A stretch of 29,392 nucleotides of DNA. It comes from a virus. The DNA lies in the IMG/VR virus record IMGVR_UViG_3300031964_000072, positions 1 through 29,392 of that record. One strand, given 5' to 3'. Shown here piece by piece: positions 28,844 through 29,392 of the stretch. The notes beneath the pieces are model-generated. The model had not been told where the DNA came from. It did no database searches and saw only the letters and a program-made list of their open reading frames with translations. The position numbers and the translations under genes were made by a program. Positions within the stretch are counted from its first letter, which is position 1; the number at the start of each line of letters is the position of its first letter.

Positions 28844-29305
28844 ATGACCTCTAATCCAGTCACCGTTACTGACTCGTCCAGCGTGGAGAATGCTATTCTT
28901 GCGCTTTTGAACGACGCTGTCTTTGGTGCGAACGCGACCATCGATTCATCCGTGTTAACACCTGTAAGCATCAACGGAACAACCGCCCCTATCGCGATTT
29001 TTCGCGGGTGGCCGACCCCTCAGGAACTTCAGTCTGATGTCGTGAACTCGGGCGGCGTTTACATAAGCGTCTACAAATCCACGGTGAGCCGCAATACGAC
29101 ACGGTTCCAACTCACCTATCAGCCGTATGCCAACGCCCCTGTAACGGCCTCTCTGACCGTCTCGGGAGCGTCTGTGACGGTCGGCGGCTATGGCTCGAAC
29201 TCCAACGTCATCGGAGCCGCCTACGGCTCTGTGTCAGGCTCCTATCGCCCGCTAGCGAACGAGAGTGCGGATTCCGAGCTGATCCCGCCGGCCATTCCGA
29301 TTTGA
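28844..29305 (+). CDS. Phage tail/neck protein, 3' end replaced by insertion sequence
   Basis: 153 aa as read, beta-rich and Ser/Thr-rich (VNSGGVYISVYKSTVSRNTT, APVTASLTVSGASVTVGGY). The last residues (about ADSELIPPAIPI) are encoded by the repeated IS21-like terminus, so the native gene was probably longer and has been cut by the insertion. Confidence 0.6.
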   Translation: MTSNPVTVTDSSSVENAILALLNDAVFGANATIDSSVLTPVSINGTTAPIAIFRGWPTPQELQSDVVNSGGVYISVYKSTVSRNTTRFQLTYQPYANAPVTASLTVSGASVTVGGYGSNSNVIGAAYGSVSGSYRPLANESADSELIPPAIPI

Positions 29306-29392
29306 TGCCGCCACCCGTTCCGATTTGATCCCGCCAGTCATTCCGGAATGATCCCGCCAGGGGTTCCGATTTGATGCCGCCAGGCAAGGGGC
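29266..29392. mobile_element. IS21-like element terminus (partial)
   Basis: From about 29266 (TGCGGATTCCGA) a 20-23 base unit recurs six times: ATTCCGA-type followed by TGATCCCGCC or TGATGCCGCC. Multiple short terminal repeats with TG at the tip are typical of IS21-family ends, which bind the IstA transposase. The element continues beyond the window, so orientation and identity are undetermined. The exact boundary is inferred. Confidence 0.6.

Overview
The window is most of a temperate tailed-phage genome (a prophage), probably in an alphaproteobacterium. A Ros/MucR-type regulator, a family largely confined to that class, points to this host, and so weakly does an IS21-type insertion-sequence end at the right margin. 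Phage hallmarks are a tyrosine integrase at the left end, small and large terminase, portal, scaffold, major capsid protein, head-tail genes, a holin-like protein, a SleB-type lysin, a primase-helicase pair and long tail-fibre genes. The first ~110 bases are GC-rich and may be host DNA. The right end of the phage is not in the window, because the structural cluster runs into an IS21-like terminus.

Layout: 238-1560 integrase (+). 1608-6796 tail/fibre cluster (+), including a 1250-aa fibre built of 22-residue beta repeats. 6793-8695 MucR-like regulator and small genes (mostly -). 8843-11224 (-) holin-like protein, nuclease-like protein and orphan adenine methyltransferase. 11258-15633 (-) a tightly overlapping array of about 13 small unknown genes, many ending in a similar tail (FKMFWGG, FKLFFG). 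15710-16177 lysin (+). 16307-19639 (-) HNH protein, VapE-type helicase and primase. 19640-20183 structured leader and AT-rich island, a possible origin. 20184-20695 two divergent small genes. 20752-22670 terminase genes (+). 22832-24093 a serine recombinase (-) and two tiny genes (+) inserted between terminase and portal. 24123-29305 portal, scaffold, capsid and head-tail genes (+).

The main finding is a promoter system not expected here. The hexamer TAAATA (often ATAAATA or TATAAATA), the core of the phage T4 late promoter, occurs 24 times by my count. Five copies lie in the AT-rich island. Of the other 19, 17 stand just upstream of a gene start in the matching orientation, and the remaining two are also followed at once by hairpins. 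I see no shared -35 element. At five genes the start codon lies 4-5 nt after the motif, so a T4-like start site would give a leaderless mRNA. At most others a hairpin begins directly after the motif and its 3' arm holds or abuts the Shine-Dalgarno sequence. With a T4-like start (sixth base after TAAATA), a transcript from the local promoter would lose the 5' arm and be translatable, while a read-through transcript would hide its own ribosome site. This is the logic known for T4 genes e, soc and 49, found here in a small temperate phage of unrelated type. No T4-type sigma factor is recognisable in the window.

Other notable items are a replication-gene leader with two hairpins whose loops are complementary (possible kissing loop), an orphan promoter plus two hairpins that looks like a small RNA, and a cluster of operator-like 9-mers before a small-gene operon.
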